From Roridomyces roridus (taxonomy: Eukaryota > Basidiomycota > Agaricomycetes > Agaricales > Mycenaceae): 64,000 nt of DNA. Within the stretch, counting starts at the first letter, position 1. The number at the start of each line of letters is the position of its first letter. The notes beneath the pieces were generated by a model that did not search any database, was not told the origin of the DNA, and worked only from the letters and a program-made list of their open reading frames with translations. The stretch covers positions 186,001-250,000 of the forward strand of contig JARKIF010000054.1 of NCBI GenBank assembly GCA_029378245.1. Reading direction: 5' to 3'. A program made the translations under genes and the position numbers. Below, piece by piece: positions 33,201 to 42,852 of this stretch.

Positions 33201-34788
33201 TGAGGCGATGAATGGACCTGATGCGGATAAATGGCAGGCTGGACTGGATGAAGAACTAGCGAGCTTCATCGCAAACAAAGTCTATGAATTGGTTTCCATT
33301 CCAGAAGGTGTCACCCCAATAACATCTAAGCCAGTGTTGAAAGTCAAATTCAATGCGGCTGGAGAGATTGAGCGCTACAAAGTTCGAATTGTTGCTCGAG
33401 GCTTCACTCAGCGTGCAGGCATAGATTACCAAGAGGTTTTTGCCCCTGTGGCAAATTTGGAATCTATTCGCATCATTTGTGCACTAGCAGCTAAGTATGA
33501 CTTGGAGCTTGATCAAATGGATGTTTCAACCGCCTATCTCAACGGTGAGCTTGAAGAGGATGTCTACATGATGCCTCCATCCTGCGTCTCAATCACCTCG
33601 GGTTACTGCTGGAAGCTAAATCGTTCTGTATATGGTTTACACCAGTCTGGACGTGCCTGGAACCGGACTCTGGACAAAACTCTTCGCCAGATGAATTTTA
33701 CTCGCTGTTCCTCTGAAACCTGCCTCTACGTCTACAAAGAAGGCAAACAGCTCTGCTTCCTAGTTGTCTACGTTGATGATCTCCTTCTTGCTGGTACTTC
33801 ACGCCAGTTCATGGATCGTATCAAGGAGAAACTCAGGCAATCATACAAAATGCGAGACTTGGGCCCTGCAAGGCAAATCCTGGGATTGAACATCCATCGG
33901 GATCGCAAGAAGCGTACACTTTCACTCTCTCAACACCAGTATATTGACTCTGTCTTGGCGCGATGTGGAATGTCTGACTGTGACCCCGTCAGAACACCTA
34001 TGGCTACCAATACCAACACCTCTGAGACTGACCCAGATAATGACCGCACAGTTACACACATGTCCTTCCGTGCCGATGGTCCTGTCCTCTCATATCAAAG
34101 TGTGGTAGGCATGCTCATGTGGGCAATGCTTGGAACCCGTTCTGACCTTGCACATATCACTGGGATGGTTGGACGCTATAGTGCAAACCCAAAAGCTTGT
34201 CACTGGGCTCTTCTCAAACGTGCCCTGCGATATCTCAAGGGCACACGAGACTGGGTTTTACACTACGACGGGTCTGCTGTTGGTTTAGACATGCATTTCC
34301 ACGGCTATTCTGATGCTGACTGGAATGGAGATTCAGATACATCCAAATCCACCTCTGGATTTGTGTTCATCTCCAACAACGGTGCCATCTCATGGTCCAG
34401 TCGACGCCAAAGCATGGTTGCCATGTCCTCCACAGAGAGTGAATACATTGGTCTTGCAAATGCAGGTCAACATCTTGCATGGTTGCGCTCCTTCTTCGAG
34501 GAGATTGGACACAAGCAGGAAAATCCCACAGAACTTCGCTGTGACAATCGAGCTGCTATCATCCTCACCAAGGATCCTCAATTCCGCGCTAGAACAAAGC
34601 ATATTCAGCGCAAATATCACTATGTTCGCGATGGTCTCGTCGCAACGGGTGAAGCAATTGTCTTGTGGTATCCCACAAATGAAATGGTGGCTGACATTTT
34701 CACCAAAGCACTTCCGCACGATAAACATATCAAATTCTGTCGTGCTATGGGGTTACGGCCGGGGTCGAGTGGGGGTGTCAAAAGTTGA
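30286..34788 (+). CDS. Copia gag-pol polyprotein
   Basis: 1500 codons from ATG 30286 to TGA 34786-34788; the stop lies inside the 3' LTR. Domains in order: gag with helical core; a zinc-knuckle-like CVFHKSNTHNTADC; aspartic protease YVLIDSGASCTMTG; pre-integrase zinc finger (LHRRLGHTNFESL followed by CEPCALGK); integrase with DDE residues in STDVGG, RTDGGGEF and EQNGMAERMNQ; reverse transcriptase with VDVSTAYLNG-like DQMDVSTAYLNGELEE and the active site VVYVDDLLLAG; RNase H with GYSDADWNGD, SSTESEY and RCDNRAAI, ending YPTNEMVADIFTKAL. No stop or frameshift in any domain, so gag and pol are made as one product. An earlier in-frame GTG at 30211 was not used as start. Confidence 0.95.
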   Translation: MASRDKDQTALRTARDWPDWEIQVESELREKGLWSVVQHGQPPAAAATASTASTTLTVPLRDTFEERDSRALGHIRLRLAKSLIPKYKTHTASKALWDALKGDFSKANKTEIAFSTLLQLQKLKLRLEEGQANVTLTVMDKHLERFRNMLDRLDSLGYSLDADLQPLQLLLTLPDTVTFKALKSSITGSVAAGAKLALDDVEIKLLAHADPIEENSSDSDTTSAKANAASERYCVFHKSNTHNTADCHAIKAAERNRKEQGKQKRGKSKAKARDEQANPANDGESDSDNEANIAYVSSALYKKISAYVARDSNGHLQVKDSTGRRYVLIDSGASCTMTGNVKYFDMSSLRRLDPPRNVRLGDNSSCEAIATGTMHLSCKTKRGMVELSIENALLVPAFTVTLISVHQLAAKKLGSHFVGNHCTVEHDETKDIALEATHKHGLYRVQCEPLGTDPRALHAIDINDLHRRLGHTNFESLRHMFRSRQLPGITSLTGVPEFCEPCALGKMKKLPFERSRTVARGPLDIISTDVGGPVSPQSVNGYHYWIVIVDHATSLPWVLFARKKSQVYKNLKEWRHFVERHFQTHIGHWEFCAGWNRFTRTDGGGEFTSKEMEDDFRQRGIIHETTAPYTEEQNGMAERMNQTLVTRSITNLAASHLPRKYWDLAMSHAVYTVACSPASAQNGKTPYESAYDRPVNINHMHPFGCPAYPLVPKKKRKGKFANHAKRTVFIAYHEGKAAYDLLDLDSGKIITARHVKFNESSPAPQEVQDPSEPRLQHTADFETFAQGLKQSNTPYFDTDDSDEIVEIPVAPGNIQSSISVGVPQTSSPVGASDSQSVKQESISAPSGPPLRRVGGVRLDPPRSETHPRPQPSLPDVPQLLPRRTSRERTAATHPNAVYEQAAAKPQQLRSKPASTPEQETDAQSPSTPPQPQHLELIEEEDGTYVVVDPEDIEFFAGLARDGVDSHIPKSWDEAMNGPDADKWQAGLDEELASFIANKVYELVSIPEGVTPITSKPVLKVKFNAAGEIERYKVRIVARGFTQRAGIDYQEVFAPVANLESIRIICALAAKYDLELDQMDVSTAYLNGELEEDVYMMPPSCVSITSGYCWKLNRSVYGLHQSGRAWNRTLDKTLRQMNFTRCSSETCLYVYKEGKQLCFLVVYVDDLLLAGTSRQFMDRIKEKLRQSYKMRDLGPARQILGLNIHRDRKKRTLSLSQHQYIDSVLARCGMSDCDPVRTPMATNTNTSETDPDNDRTVTHMSFRADGPVLSYQSVVGMLMWAMLGTRSDLAHITGMVGRYSANPKACHWALLKRALRYLKGTRDWVLHYDGSAVGLDMHFHGYSDADWNGDSDTSKSTSGFVFISNNGAISWSSRRQSMVAMSSTESEYIGLANAGQHLAWLRSFFEEIGHKQENPTELRCDNRAAIILTKDPQFRARTKHIQRKYHYVRDGLVATGEAIVLWYPTNEMVADIFTKALPHDKHIKFCRAMGLRPGSSGGVKS
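34767..34775 (+). other. Polypurine tract
   Basis: GAGTGGGGG ends immediately before the 3' LTR; broken by one T, as is common in copia elements. It would prime plus-strand DNA synthesis. Confidence 0.75.
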
Positions 34789-35050
34789 TTATCATCCGCC
34801 CCGGGCCTTCACACCCGGCTTCTCCACTTCCTTACCCACGTCCACGCCATCGACACGTGTCCCTCAGTCTTTTGTCTCTTACGACGACTGAGGGGTACAT
34901 GCCTTTATCTCTTTCTTATGTATCTAGCATACTTACGAGTGTCTATGTAGTCTGCGCATTGCCGCGCTATCTAGGTACTTAATATATCAGTCTTTTGTCT
35001 CTTACGACGACTGAGGGTCTGCGCATTGCCGCGCTATCTAGCTTCTGACA
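34776..35050 (+). repeat. 3' LTR
   Basis: Identical to the 5' LTR except position 34899. Contains the last four codons and the stop of the gag-pol frame. Followed by the ACTCC target duplication (35051-35055). Confidence 0.95.
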
Positions 35051-36910
35051 ACTCCGAGTCTGTCCAGGCAGCACGGGGAGTTATAACCGCCATTCGGACC
35101 CATTTGCCGAGAGCACCCTTCAATTTGCGTGCCTTCTTCATCAGCGTGTCGTTCTCCTTTGTCGAGGACTTCTTGAGTCCTGCGGCCAACATAAGTTGGT
35201 CCTTGGTAAAGCTTTTGTTGCGATAGCTTGCCCAATCTGGAAACTGGGCCTGGAGCTGGGTCGTAGGATCCCAATCTAGTCTCATGGTCAGGTATAGAAG
35301 GGTCCAAGGGACAAGAAAACATACCAGGCGGAAAGCGATGCCCTTTGGTGTATTCAAATGTTCCCTCAAACTTGTTGAGGAAGTCCGTAGCGTTAACATA
35401 GTTGACTATAGCGTCAGCAGCTGTTTTGCTCGCGATCTTAGCGACAGGACCTTCTTGTTCCGCAACAAGACGCAGCAACTGGAATAGCTCCTCTGAATTC
35501 GGTGCTGGAGTAGTAGCGGTAGTGGTGGTAGCCGCTCTTGCTTGCGCAATCTCAAGGGGACGGTCGGAGCCATCACCTGTAAGACTGGTAGGGCCCGTGG
35601 TCATCTGGGCAGAAGAGGAGGCTGCGGGAGGGGGAACAGAAGAAGAACCCGGGGCCACTGGTGCCGCCATGTCCTGCATAGATGATTAGATGGTTGCGGA
35701 TATGGTCAAGTACTTATAATTATAAGAACGTACAGCGGGAGTATAGATCAGTTTTGCGGTGAAGAGCTCTTTGTCCTGCCCAAGAGTGATGTTGTTGGCG
35801 CGGTCGAGGTCCAGACTGTTGAGTTTCGTGCCCGCCTTGTGGGCATCGAGTATTTGCTTGATGGAACCGATGTGATGAGTCCCACCATCTGCTACAAACG
35901 CCGGACGGGCCAAAGACCCCTGTGTGTCTGCTGTAAGGTGTGTAAGACAACGGTCCATCTATCTCCGGTCAACTCACCTTTGACGGGGGAGTTGCGCAAA
36001 AGGGCAGCCGGAGCCAACATATGCAGTGGGGCAATGTGTGTGTCCATTCCCTCTGACGTCTTCGTTTTCACCACATGAAAATTAGGGACCGTTACTGTGT
36101 GGGTCAAGGACCTGTTGTGCTCGTTGATGAAATAGACGACAACGTCCGCTAGCCATGCACAGGTCAGAAACCAAGATTGAATAAGTTTAATTGAAGCTTA
36201 CAGCCAACGGCCTTGTTGTTCGGAGTCTGGGGCCGTCCATCCAACTGCTTGTCTTCTTCCTCCCCAGAGTCACTGTCACTGTCGCTGGATTGCGATGGAA
36301 TTGTCAAGGGAGAGGAAGGCTGATCCTCCGATTGTTGAGCTAGATTGAATGAATTGAAACGATATGCACGCTGCTTGACAAGCAACTCACGTTGGGTGGC
36401 TTGGTCAATGAGCGTAGTCTGAGTCCCGAGACGCTTGAAACGCGCCGGTGGGTCGACCGTTGAATTCGACTGGAGGAGCTTGAGATTAGCACTGAAAAAG
36501 ACAGGTTAGATGAGGCGTTCAGAAGGGCATGAAGTAGTAATATTCAGTACATACCCAGTTATATCGGCCGCCGGCTTGGCCTCTTCCTTGAGATCCTCTG
36601 CTGTCTTGGATGCCGAGTTGGCACTCGTTTTGCCCTTCTTCTTCTTCTTCCCGCTGCCGTCAGTGGTGATGTACAATCCCTCGAAGCGGGGTTGGACTGC
36701 TAGCGTGGCCTTGTCCGTCTCCAACTTCTCCTGAACCTCCTTGAGCAGGATGTCCTTCTTCTTGGTGTTGTTCTCGGTGTCCCTCTTGGAGATGCCCAGG
36801 GCTGCGGCGAGATCTTGCAGCTCGGGTTTCTTGAAGCTGTTCACCAGCCCGGAAAAGGTGTCCATGGGAGGCGGGACCTGCGGTCGACGAGGTACGCTGG
36901 CGTCCGCCAT
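35051..36910 (-). pseudogene. SAP-domain nuclear protein gene, 5' portion, interrupted by copia
   Basis: ATG 36910. Exons end/start at about 36555/36491, 36391/36341, then further exons to the insertion at 35051, with 45-64-bp introns, all with sound GT-AG borders. The N-terminus (FSGLVNSFKKPELQDLAAAL, then KKKDILLKEVQEKLE) fits a SAP motif, a helix-loop-helix DNA-binding fold. Then an acidic Ser/Asp linker, a segment with HIAPLHMLAPAALLR, Ala/Thr-rich linkers, and a conserved helical block with QAQFPDWASYRNKSFTKDQL and KARKLKGALGKW before the break at TDSE. The frame continues into 29866-29527. I infer a DNA-binding accessory protein of the surrounding transposon. The current allele would end in LTR sequence. 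Confidence 0.7.
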
Positions 36911-36954
36911 GATGGTCCTTGTAAGATACTGTTTGATCTTGAAAATTTCAAATT

Positions 36955-37140
36955 TGAAATTGTGGAAAGCCGTCGAAAGCCACTGGACATCGTTGGTCTT
37001 AGTTAGGGGTCAAGTGCATAGCATTCAAACAAGTGTAAGCTACTGATGTCCAGAAAAAGCCGATGTGTCATGCTGCCCATCACCACCGATCACCGGAGGC
37101 CAAAGGCCATTGGCAGCCACCGACAGCCGCCAGCGACCGT
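36955..37140. repeat. Subterminal motif cluster, right end of KDZ element
   Basis: Copies of the same motif as at the left end: GCCACTGGACATCGTTGG near 36978, CACCGGAGGCCAAAGGCCAT near 37092, and GGCAGCCACCGACAGCCGCC near 37112. Fewer than at the left end. They lie just upstream of the SAP gene start and may double as its promoter. Confidence 0.6.
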
Positions 37141-37344
37141 GTCCCGTGCGGGTATAAAACTCCGACTTCAACGTCAACGTTCAACTTGACTCCAGCACGG
37201 CGAAGTAAGTATCCAGGTCGTTTTTCGTCCTGGAATTGGGAGTGGCATCACTCAGCATTCGCCTTCTTTTCTTTGACGACCATCTAATGCGTTAAGCTTG
37301 GGCCTGTATTACTGGATCGAGAGCGAGAGCCAGCACCAGCTACC

Positions 37345-37473
37345 TAGCATGGTGGTGATGACGGTATCAAACACGAACGCCGCGGAGTGGGCTCTTCGAT
37401 TCGGACGCATGTCCCGATATCTCCGCCTCATCTCCCTTCTCTTCCGCTCTCGTGTCCTTTTTCTCCGTCCGCC
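37345..37473 (+). promoter_or_regulatory. Conserved upstream block of family B gene 1 (possible uORF)
   Basis: A ~125-bp block containing GACGGTATCAAA, GCGCTCTTCGATTCGGA-like and ATGTCCCGATAT, also present at 38770-38892 and 40405-40521 ahead of the next two genes. It keeps an ATG and an open frame reading NAAEWALRFGRMSRYL (NAAECALRFGLMSRYF in the second copy). It could be a 5' UTR with an upstream frame, or the tail of a decayed exon. Confidence 0.5.
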
Positions 37474-38359
37474 ATGCAAGTCAGTCGCCCTGACTTCCAA
37501 AACTTCCTTCGAATATTCACGACGTGTCAGTGCAACGCTGAGAAGGAACTATATGAAAACATGGTAAACGAAGGCGCCTTTGCGGGTGTCACGGCCGAGC
37601 TGGCGAAAAAAATGCAAGCCCTGACGTTGTGCAATCCCGGGGAAATGAAGTACTCGATCTCTCTTTGCCTCGTCGAATCATTAACTCATGACTCTCTAGC
37701 CTGGTTGGAGCCAAACAGACGCGCGAAGTGCTCAAGGCCGTTACCGGAGCGGTTGGCCGCTGGTTCGAGATCACAAAAGCAATCAGATTCTCCGTGGATG
37801 TCCACCACGATCTACGCGAGATGGCGGATGAAATGGTCTACTATTCTCAAAAGCTGCGCAACATCCACGAGCGTCGCTCCAATATCCGCCGAGTGCGACG
37901 CTTGTTCCGGTCTTATGCACCCTTCATCGTCCTATTCACGGCCTTTGCATTTTCTCTCGCTTTTGTTTTGGGATTTGTTGTCTTTAGTTGGGAGGTTCTC
38001 GAAGAGTGGAGATCCTTTTGGGCCCCGACTCCTGTGGTAGTGCAATTGCTCTGTGAGTGCATCGTGTCTGTCTTGGAATTTACTAACCTAACCCTTCGAT
38101 ATGTAGACCTCAACCCCCGTGATGCATGTAGAATCTCGGACTTCGAAGACACGCTTCCCCTCCTCGTCGAGGCACTCCAAGGCCTTGGCGAAACTTATCG
38201 CAGACTCGGAATTGCTACAAACGTCCGAGCACGGGACCGCGTTGCTATTAACAAGATTATACTGGTGAGGCCCGGGCATTCGTTCAGTATACCTATAAAT
38301 TCTAACTCATGCTCTCTTAGGCTCGAGGGCACGCAAAGCTACATGAGTTGAGCTACTGA
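37474..38359 (+). CDS. Family B two-helix membrane protein, copy 1
   Basis: Exons 37474-37649, 37700-38052, 38107-38264, 38321-38359; 241 aa. Architecture: helical N-terminal domain (AEKELYENMVNEGAFAGVTA), a strongly conserved coiled segment (DLREMADEMVYYSQKLRNIH then ERRSNIRRVRR), a hydrophobic segment (FIVLFTAFAFSLAFVLGFVV) followed by a second weaker one (VVVQLL), and a C-terminal helical domain (DFEDTLPLLVEALQGLGETY, then RRLGIATNVRARD). No signal peptide; the membrane segment after a basic loop suggests an internal anchor with coiled-coil domains in the cytosol. I do not recognise the family; it is present in six modules here. Confidence 0.7.
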
Positions 38360-38912
38360 AGAGCACAACTGTACAGCTACATATGTTTCTTGTAACCCCT
38401 GCAAATTGGATGCGGTGGAGACCATTCTGCACCTTTTCGAACCTGTCCAGTTGCTCAGTTTGAGGCGCGCTCTGATGAATGCGCAATTTCCCGTGTGGCT
38501 TCGAATCAGCGAAGATGTCTTCCCAACATGACCATCGCTACAACTTTGGACGTTTTTCTGGGTTCTCACTTTGCGTGCGAAACTGCAGCTTTATGTCCAT
38601 TGGCTCAATCCGCTCCGCCGCAGTCACGTCCTGAAAGTTAATACCCTGGTGGCTTCGAATTAGTTGTGAACCAGCGTAACGGTACGCCTTCTTTGTGTCT
38701 TCACTCACCATCTGGATCTGGGCGGTGTGTGTACTAGACAGAGAGCAAGCAGCGAGCGTCAGGAGTCCGTCATGGTGATGACGGTATCAAAGCCAAACGC
38801 TGCGGAGTGCGCTCTTCGATTCGGACTGATGTCCCGATATTTCCGCGTCACGTCCCTTCTCTTCCGCTCTCGTGTTCTTTCTCTGTCCGCGCCATGAAAG
38901 TCAGTCGCCTTG

Positions 38913-39780
38913 CATGCAAAACCTCCTGCCAATGCTCAAAACTTGTCAGACTCACGCCGAGAAGAAACTCTATGAAAATATGGTCAAAGAAGGCGCTTTC
39001 GTCGGTTTCACGGCCGCGCGACTCGAAAAAATGATGAAATCGACGCGGAACAGTTCTTGGGAAATGAAGTACATGCTCTTTTCGTGGATGAGAAATTTGA
39101 CTGACGCTCTCTAGCCTGGTTGGAGCCAAAAAGACACGCGACGTGCTCGAAATTCTGCGCAGAGCGTTTTTACGGTGGTCTCAGATCGCAGAAGCAATTG
39201 AACTCTCTGTGGATGTCCACCGCGACCTACGCGAAATGGCGGATGAAATGATCTATTATTCTCGAAAGCTCAACGACATCCACGAGCGTCGCTCCAACAT
39301 CCGCCGAGTGCGAGGCTGGTTCCGGTCCTATGCGCCGTCCATCGTCGCCGCTACGTCCTGTGTATGTCTTCTTGCTTTAGTTTTCTGCCGCTGGGAGGAT
39401 CTGGAAGAGTCGGGAATGTATCACGTAGCGAGCTCGTTGATTCCTCTTGCGGCGCGAGTTTCCTGTGAGTACATCTTACATGTCTCCCAATGCATTAACC
39501 TACATATATAGACATCGACCCCCATGATGCATCTAGAATCTCCGACTTCGAAAACACGCTTCCCCTTCTAGCAGACGCACTCCAAGGCCTCGGTGAAACT
39601 TATCACAGACTCGGGATTGCGGCAAACGTCCGAGCTCGGGACCCTGTCGCTATCAACAAAATTCTGAAGGTAGGCCCCGGGATGTCTTTTCAATATACAT
39701 ATCCAACTCATAAGTACCTCTCCTAGGCCCCAGGGCACGCAAGTCTCCATAACTTGAGCCTATTTTCGTTGTGGCTCTGA
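38913..39780 (+). CDS. Family B membrane protein, copy 2
   Basis: ATG 38913 (MQNLLPMLKTCQTHAEKKLY), the same four-exon plan with introns at about 39069, 39463 and 39670, TGA 39778-39780. The ATG matching copy 1 (38893) is out of frame because of a small indel, so this protein starts about five residues later. Conserved core DLREMADEMIYYSRKLNDIH; hydrophobic segment SIVAATSCVCLLALVFC; C-terminal DALQGLGETYHRLGIAANVR. The C-terminus is longer by seven residues (NLSLFSLWL) than in copy 1. Period to copy 1: about 1.44 kb, spacer included. Confidence 0.65.
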
Positions 39781-40521
39781 AGAGTACCACATATATTTCT
39801 TGTAGACAACGTTGCGATGGTACAGTATGAATGGCATTAATACAAGCTTGAGATGGTGCGAATGGTATTCCGGTGGAGATTGGTGAGGCACGCTTTCAAC
39901 TCTTTCCTCATTCTGTACCTTTTCAATCCTGTCCAGTCGTTCAGTTTTCTGCGCGGTCTGGTGCAGATTGGACTTAGTGGGCGCCTCGGTCACTGGCAAA
40001 AAATTGAGGCGATTCTGCCATTGGCTTCTTGGGTTTTGGGTTCGAGGTCGGGAAAGGAGGAGCAGAGGAGGACGAGTGGACTTGAGGCGGGATGGAAGTT
40101 TACTGTTTGAAACATTGGCCGTTACGCCGAGATTTGATGCGCCTTCAAATCTACTCTTTCCTCCGAACCATCACTACAACTTCGGAATTTTGTCTGGGTT
40201 CCCACTTTTGCCTGCGCAACTACAGCATTGGGTCTCTATCAGCAGAATGGGCTCCGGCGCGCACAGTCGCGTCCTGAAACTGGGAGTCTAATACGGCCTC
40301 GAACTCGGAACTAGTTGCGAACCAGCATACGCCTTCTTCGAGTCTTGACCGCCCATCGGGATTCTGGCGATGTGTGTGGCAAGTAGCGAGCGTCGGGAGT
40401 CAGACATGTTGATGACGACGGTATCAAAGCCAAACGCCGCGGAAAGCGCTCTTCGATTCGGACTCATGTCCCGATATTTCCGCGTCACCTCCCTTCTCTT
40501 CCGCCCTCGTGTCCTTTCACC

Positions 40522-41420
40522 ATGGATGTCAGTCTCCCCGCCTTGCAAAACTTCCTGCGGATACTCACAACTGGCCAGTCTGACGCCGAGAAGGAGCTGT
40601 ACGAAAATATGGTCAACGAAGGCGCCTTCGCGGGTGTCACAGCTGTGTTGCTCAAAAAAATGGGTGAACTGACGTTTTTCGCTCGCGGGGAAATGAAGTA
40701 CTCGGCCTTTTTTTTCGTTGTCGACTCGTTTGACTTATAGCTCTCCAGCATGGTCGGAGGGAAAGAGACGCGCGAGGTGGTCAAGGTCCTTAGTGGAGCG
40801 TTTCACCGCTGGTTTTACGTCGCACAGGCGATTCAAACCTTTCTGAATGTCCACCCTGATTTACGCGAGATGGCGGATGAAATGGCCTACTATGCTCAAA
40901 AGCTGCGCAACATTCACGAGCGTCGCTCCAACATTCGCCGAATGCGACGCTGGCTTCGATTTTATGTGCCTTTCATCGTCTTGGTCGCCGCCTTTGTGTT
41001 TTGCCTTGCAGTTGTTTTGGGAGCTGTGGATGTTTGTTGGGAGGGCGTTTGCTGGGAGGGCGTCAGGGAGTGGGCCTTCAACCCGCTGGTTGCTGGCCTA
41101 TTTACTCAACTCTGCTGTGAGTTCCTCATGACTGTCGTGGAACGTACTGACGATATCCAGTCTCGCACGGTGCTTTCGATGCGTCCAAGACCTCCGATTT
41201 CGAAGACACGCTTTCCCTTCTCATAGACGCACTTGAAGGCCTCGGTGAGACCTATCGCAGACTCGATATTGCGGCAGACGTCCGAGCTCGGGACTCTGTC
41301 GCCGTGGCCAAGATTCTCCAGGTGAGGATCTCTTTTGGTAATTGGCGTGCTTTTTCAACCGATACTTAGGCCCAAGGACACAAAAAGCTGTCTGAATTGA
41401 TCCACGAGATTTGGTTTTGA
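40522..41420 (+). CDS. Family B membrane protein, copy 3
   Basis: ATG 40522 (MDVSLPALQNFLRILTTGQS), introns near 40697-40749, 41116-41160 and 41322-41370, TGA 41418-41420. Core DLREMADEMAYYAQKLRNIH; hydrophobic segment VPFIVLVAAFVFCLAVVLGA; a small internal duplication in the next stretch (CWEGVCWEGV). C-terminal DALEGLGETYRRLDIAADVR. Also preceded by the shared upstream block. All motifs intact. Confidence 0.7.
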
Positions 41421-41535
41421 CGAGAAGGATTCTTACTTGCTGTAATCATTTCTTGTAAACGATGCGCGTCTTTACGTCTCGATCAATCGCAATACCTTTT
41501 TTGACTCCTTCCTCCATCTCCATTGCCTACATACC

Positions 41536-42597
41536 ATGTCCAAGGTGAGAAGCAAGCCACGGAAGTCCTCGCATGAACTCCATCCGAATCGTCCAGACGC
41601 AAAACGAGCGCGACAAGCAAGTCTACCTCAGTTGCATCCACGACGGCTCCTTCGCATCCTTGACCGCAGAAAACCTCGAGAAGATGGAGCAGATCGCGTT
41701 GAAAGCTCGGGCGTACCCAGAGTGTGTTCTTTTTCCGCTTCCCGTCGTGTTGCGAGTCCAACATCCGTCCTTTCTAGCCACATCGACATCAAACCGACCC
41801 TTGACCTGACCATTTCCTTGGCGCGCACGTTTCGCAGGTGGTATCACATCGACCGCGCTCTGAAGAGGTCCGAGAACGTCCAGGAGGAGTTGAAGGAGTT
41901 GTCGAAGGAGATGGACGCGTTTGGCGCGAAACTGAGAATGGCGTGTGTCTGCTTTCCCCTTCGACTCCCTCAATTTAACGATTTGGAGGTTTATTATGCG
42001 CGCGACGACAGTAGAAGCCGAGTTCTGTGCCAGCTCCGTCTCTATACCCCGTTCATGGCTCTCTTCGTGGCGTTTGGAAGTTTTTGCAGCTACTTGCTCG
42101 AGCATCCAGTGCGAGTCATCTTCGTCTTCATCCTGGTGCTCCTTATACTGGCGTTCATCTGTGAGTTTCCGAATCTTGACCTCCCTCCGCCGTCTCATTC
42201 GCTTCCCCAAGTCATCTCCATCCCTGACGCGTCCATAACCTCCGTCTTGCACGATAGCGTCATCAAGTTGGTCAGAGACGTCAAGGCGCTCGGGGAGACG
42301 TACAAGAGGATTCGAGTCGCGGTGGACACGGGGGACCGGGCCACGGTGGACACGATTCTCAAAGTACGTTTCGTTGCCTCTTCTCCGGCCGAGCATGGAT
42401 GTTTATGGCTTGGATAGGACCCAGGCCACTTGAGACTCGTCAATTTGAGCTGGAGAGTACATCCGTCGCCGTTGGTGGAGGCTCCGCGGATGGGCAAAAC
42501 GAGTGTGGAGAGGGACACGTTGCTTGTCCCAGTGCTCGCATACGAGTTTTTCATCCATCCCGTGTACTGTGCATGGGAATTGGCAAGGGGAGTGTGA
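41536..42597 (+). CDS. Family B-related membrane protein, copy 4 (diverged)
   Basis: A tiny first exon ATGTCCAAG (41536-41544) spliced to 41593, or alternatively ATG 41573. Then TQNERDKQVYLSCIHDGSFA with LTAENLEKMEQ, LARTFRRWYHIDRALKRSEN, VQEELKELSKEMDAFGAKLR, two hydrophobic segments (FMALFVAFGSFCSYL and VIFVFILVLLILAFI) and VKALGETYKRIRVAVDTGDR, ending at TGA 42595-42597. Same domain order and intron positions as copies 1-3 but low identity and a 40-residue C-terminal extension. Copy 5 shares the MSK start, so two subgroups exist. The long antisense frame here is a shadow. Confidence 0.6.
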
Positions 42598-42852
42598 GCG
42601 CATGCGCAGCGGTGGGAAAAAGCCCGAAGAGAGTTTGAAATGATACACGACTTGTCTTGTCTTTTACCACCTAACAACCACTTTCTTGAGCGCTTTCGTG
42701 TCGAATTCAGCCTTCAGCTCGTCTTTCTCGGCACTCAGGAGAGACAACGGAATCGACTATTTCCTCTATGTGGTACACATGATCGAATTGCGAATTGAAT
42801 CGACTCTCTCTTCCTCGACCCACTCTCTCTATATCTATCTCACTCTACCGTC

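Larger units (their letters stand above)
29867..35050 (+). mobile_element. Intact Ty1/copia LTR retrotransposon
   Basis: 5184 bp: LTR 29867-30141, internal region, LTR 34776-35050. LTRs start TG and end CA and differ at one position of 275 (G at 29990, A at 34899). It has a primer-binding site, one long gag-pol frame without stops, a polypurine tract and a 5-bp target duplication. The domain order protease-integrase-RT-RNase H is that of copia (Pseudoviridae). All this indicates a recent, possibly still competent insertion. It sits in sense opposite to the host gene. Confidence 0.95.
24911..37155. mobile_element. Putative large KDZ-associated DNA transposon with a nested copia element
   Basis: Imperfect terminal inverted repeats: 24911-24932 and the reverse complement of 37134-37155 agree at 16 of 22 positions (consensus ATRCCCGYANGGSACAYGGT). 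Inside both ends lie clusters of short GGAGGCCACTGG-like motifs. Contents: CxC5/CxC6 gene (minus, 25.8-28.1 kb), a repeat array, and a SAP-domain gene (minus, 29.5-36.9 kb) split by a 5184-bp copia element. Without the copia element it would be about 7.06 kb. CxC5 and CxC6 zinc clusters are known as companions of KDZ transposases in basidiomycetes. No target duplication is visible at the proposed ends, so borders are provisional. Confidence 0.6.
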
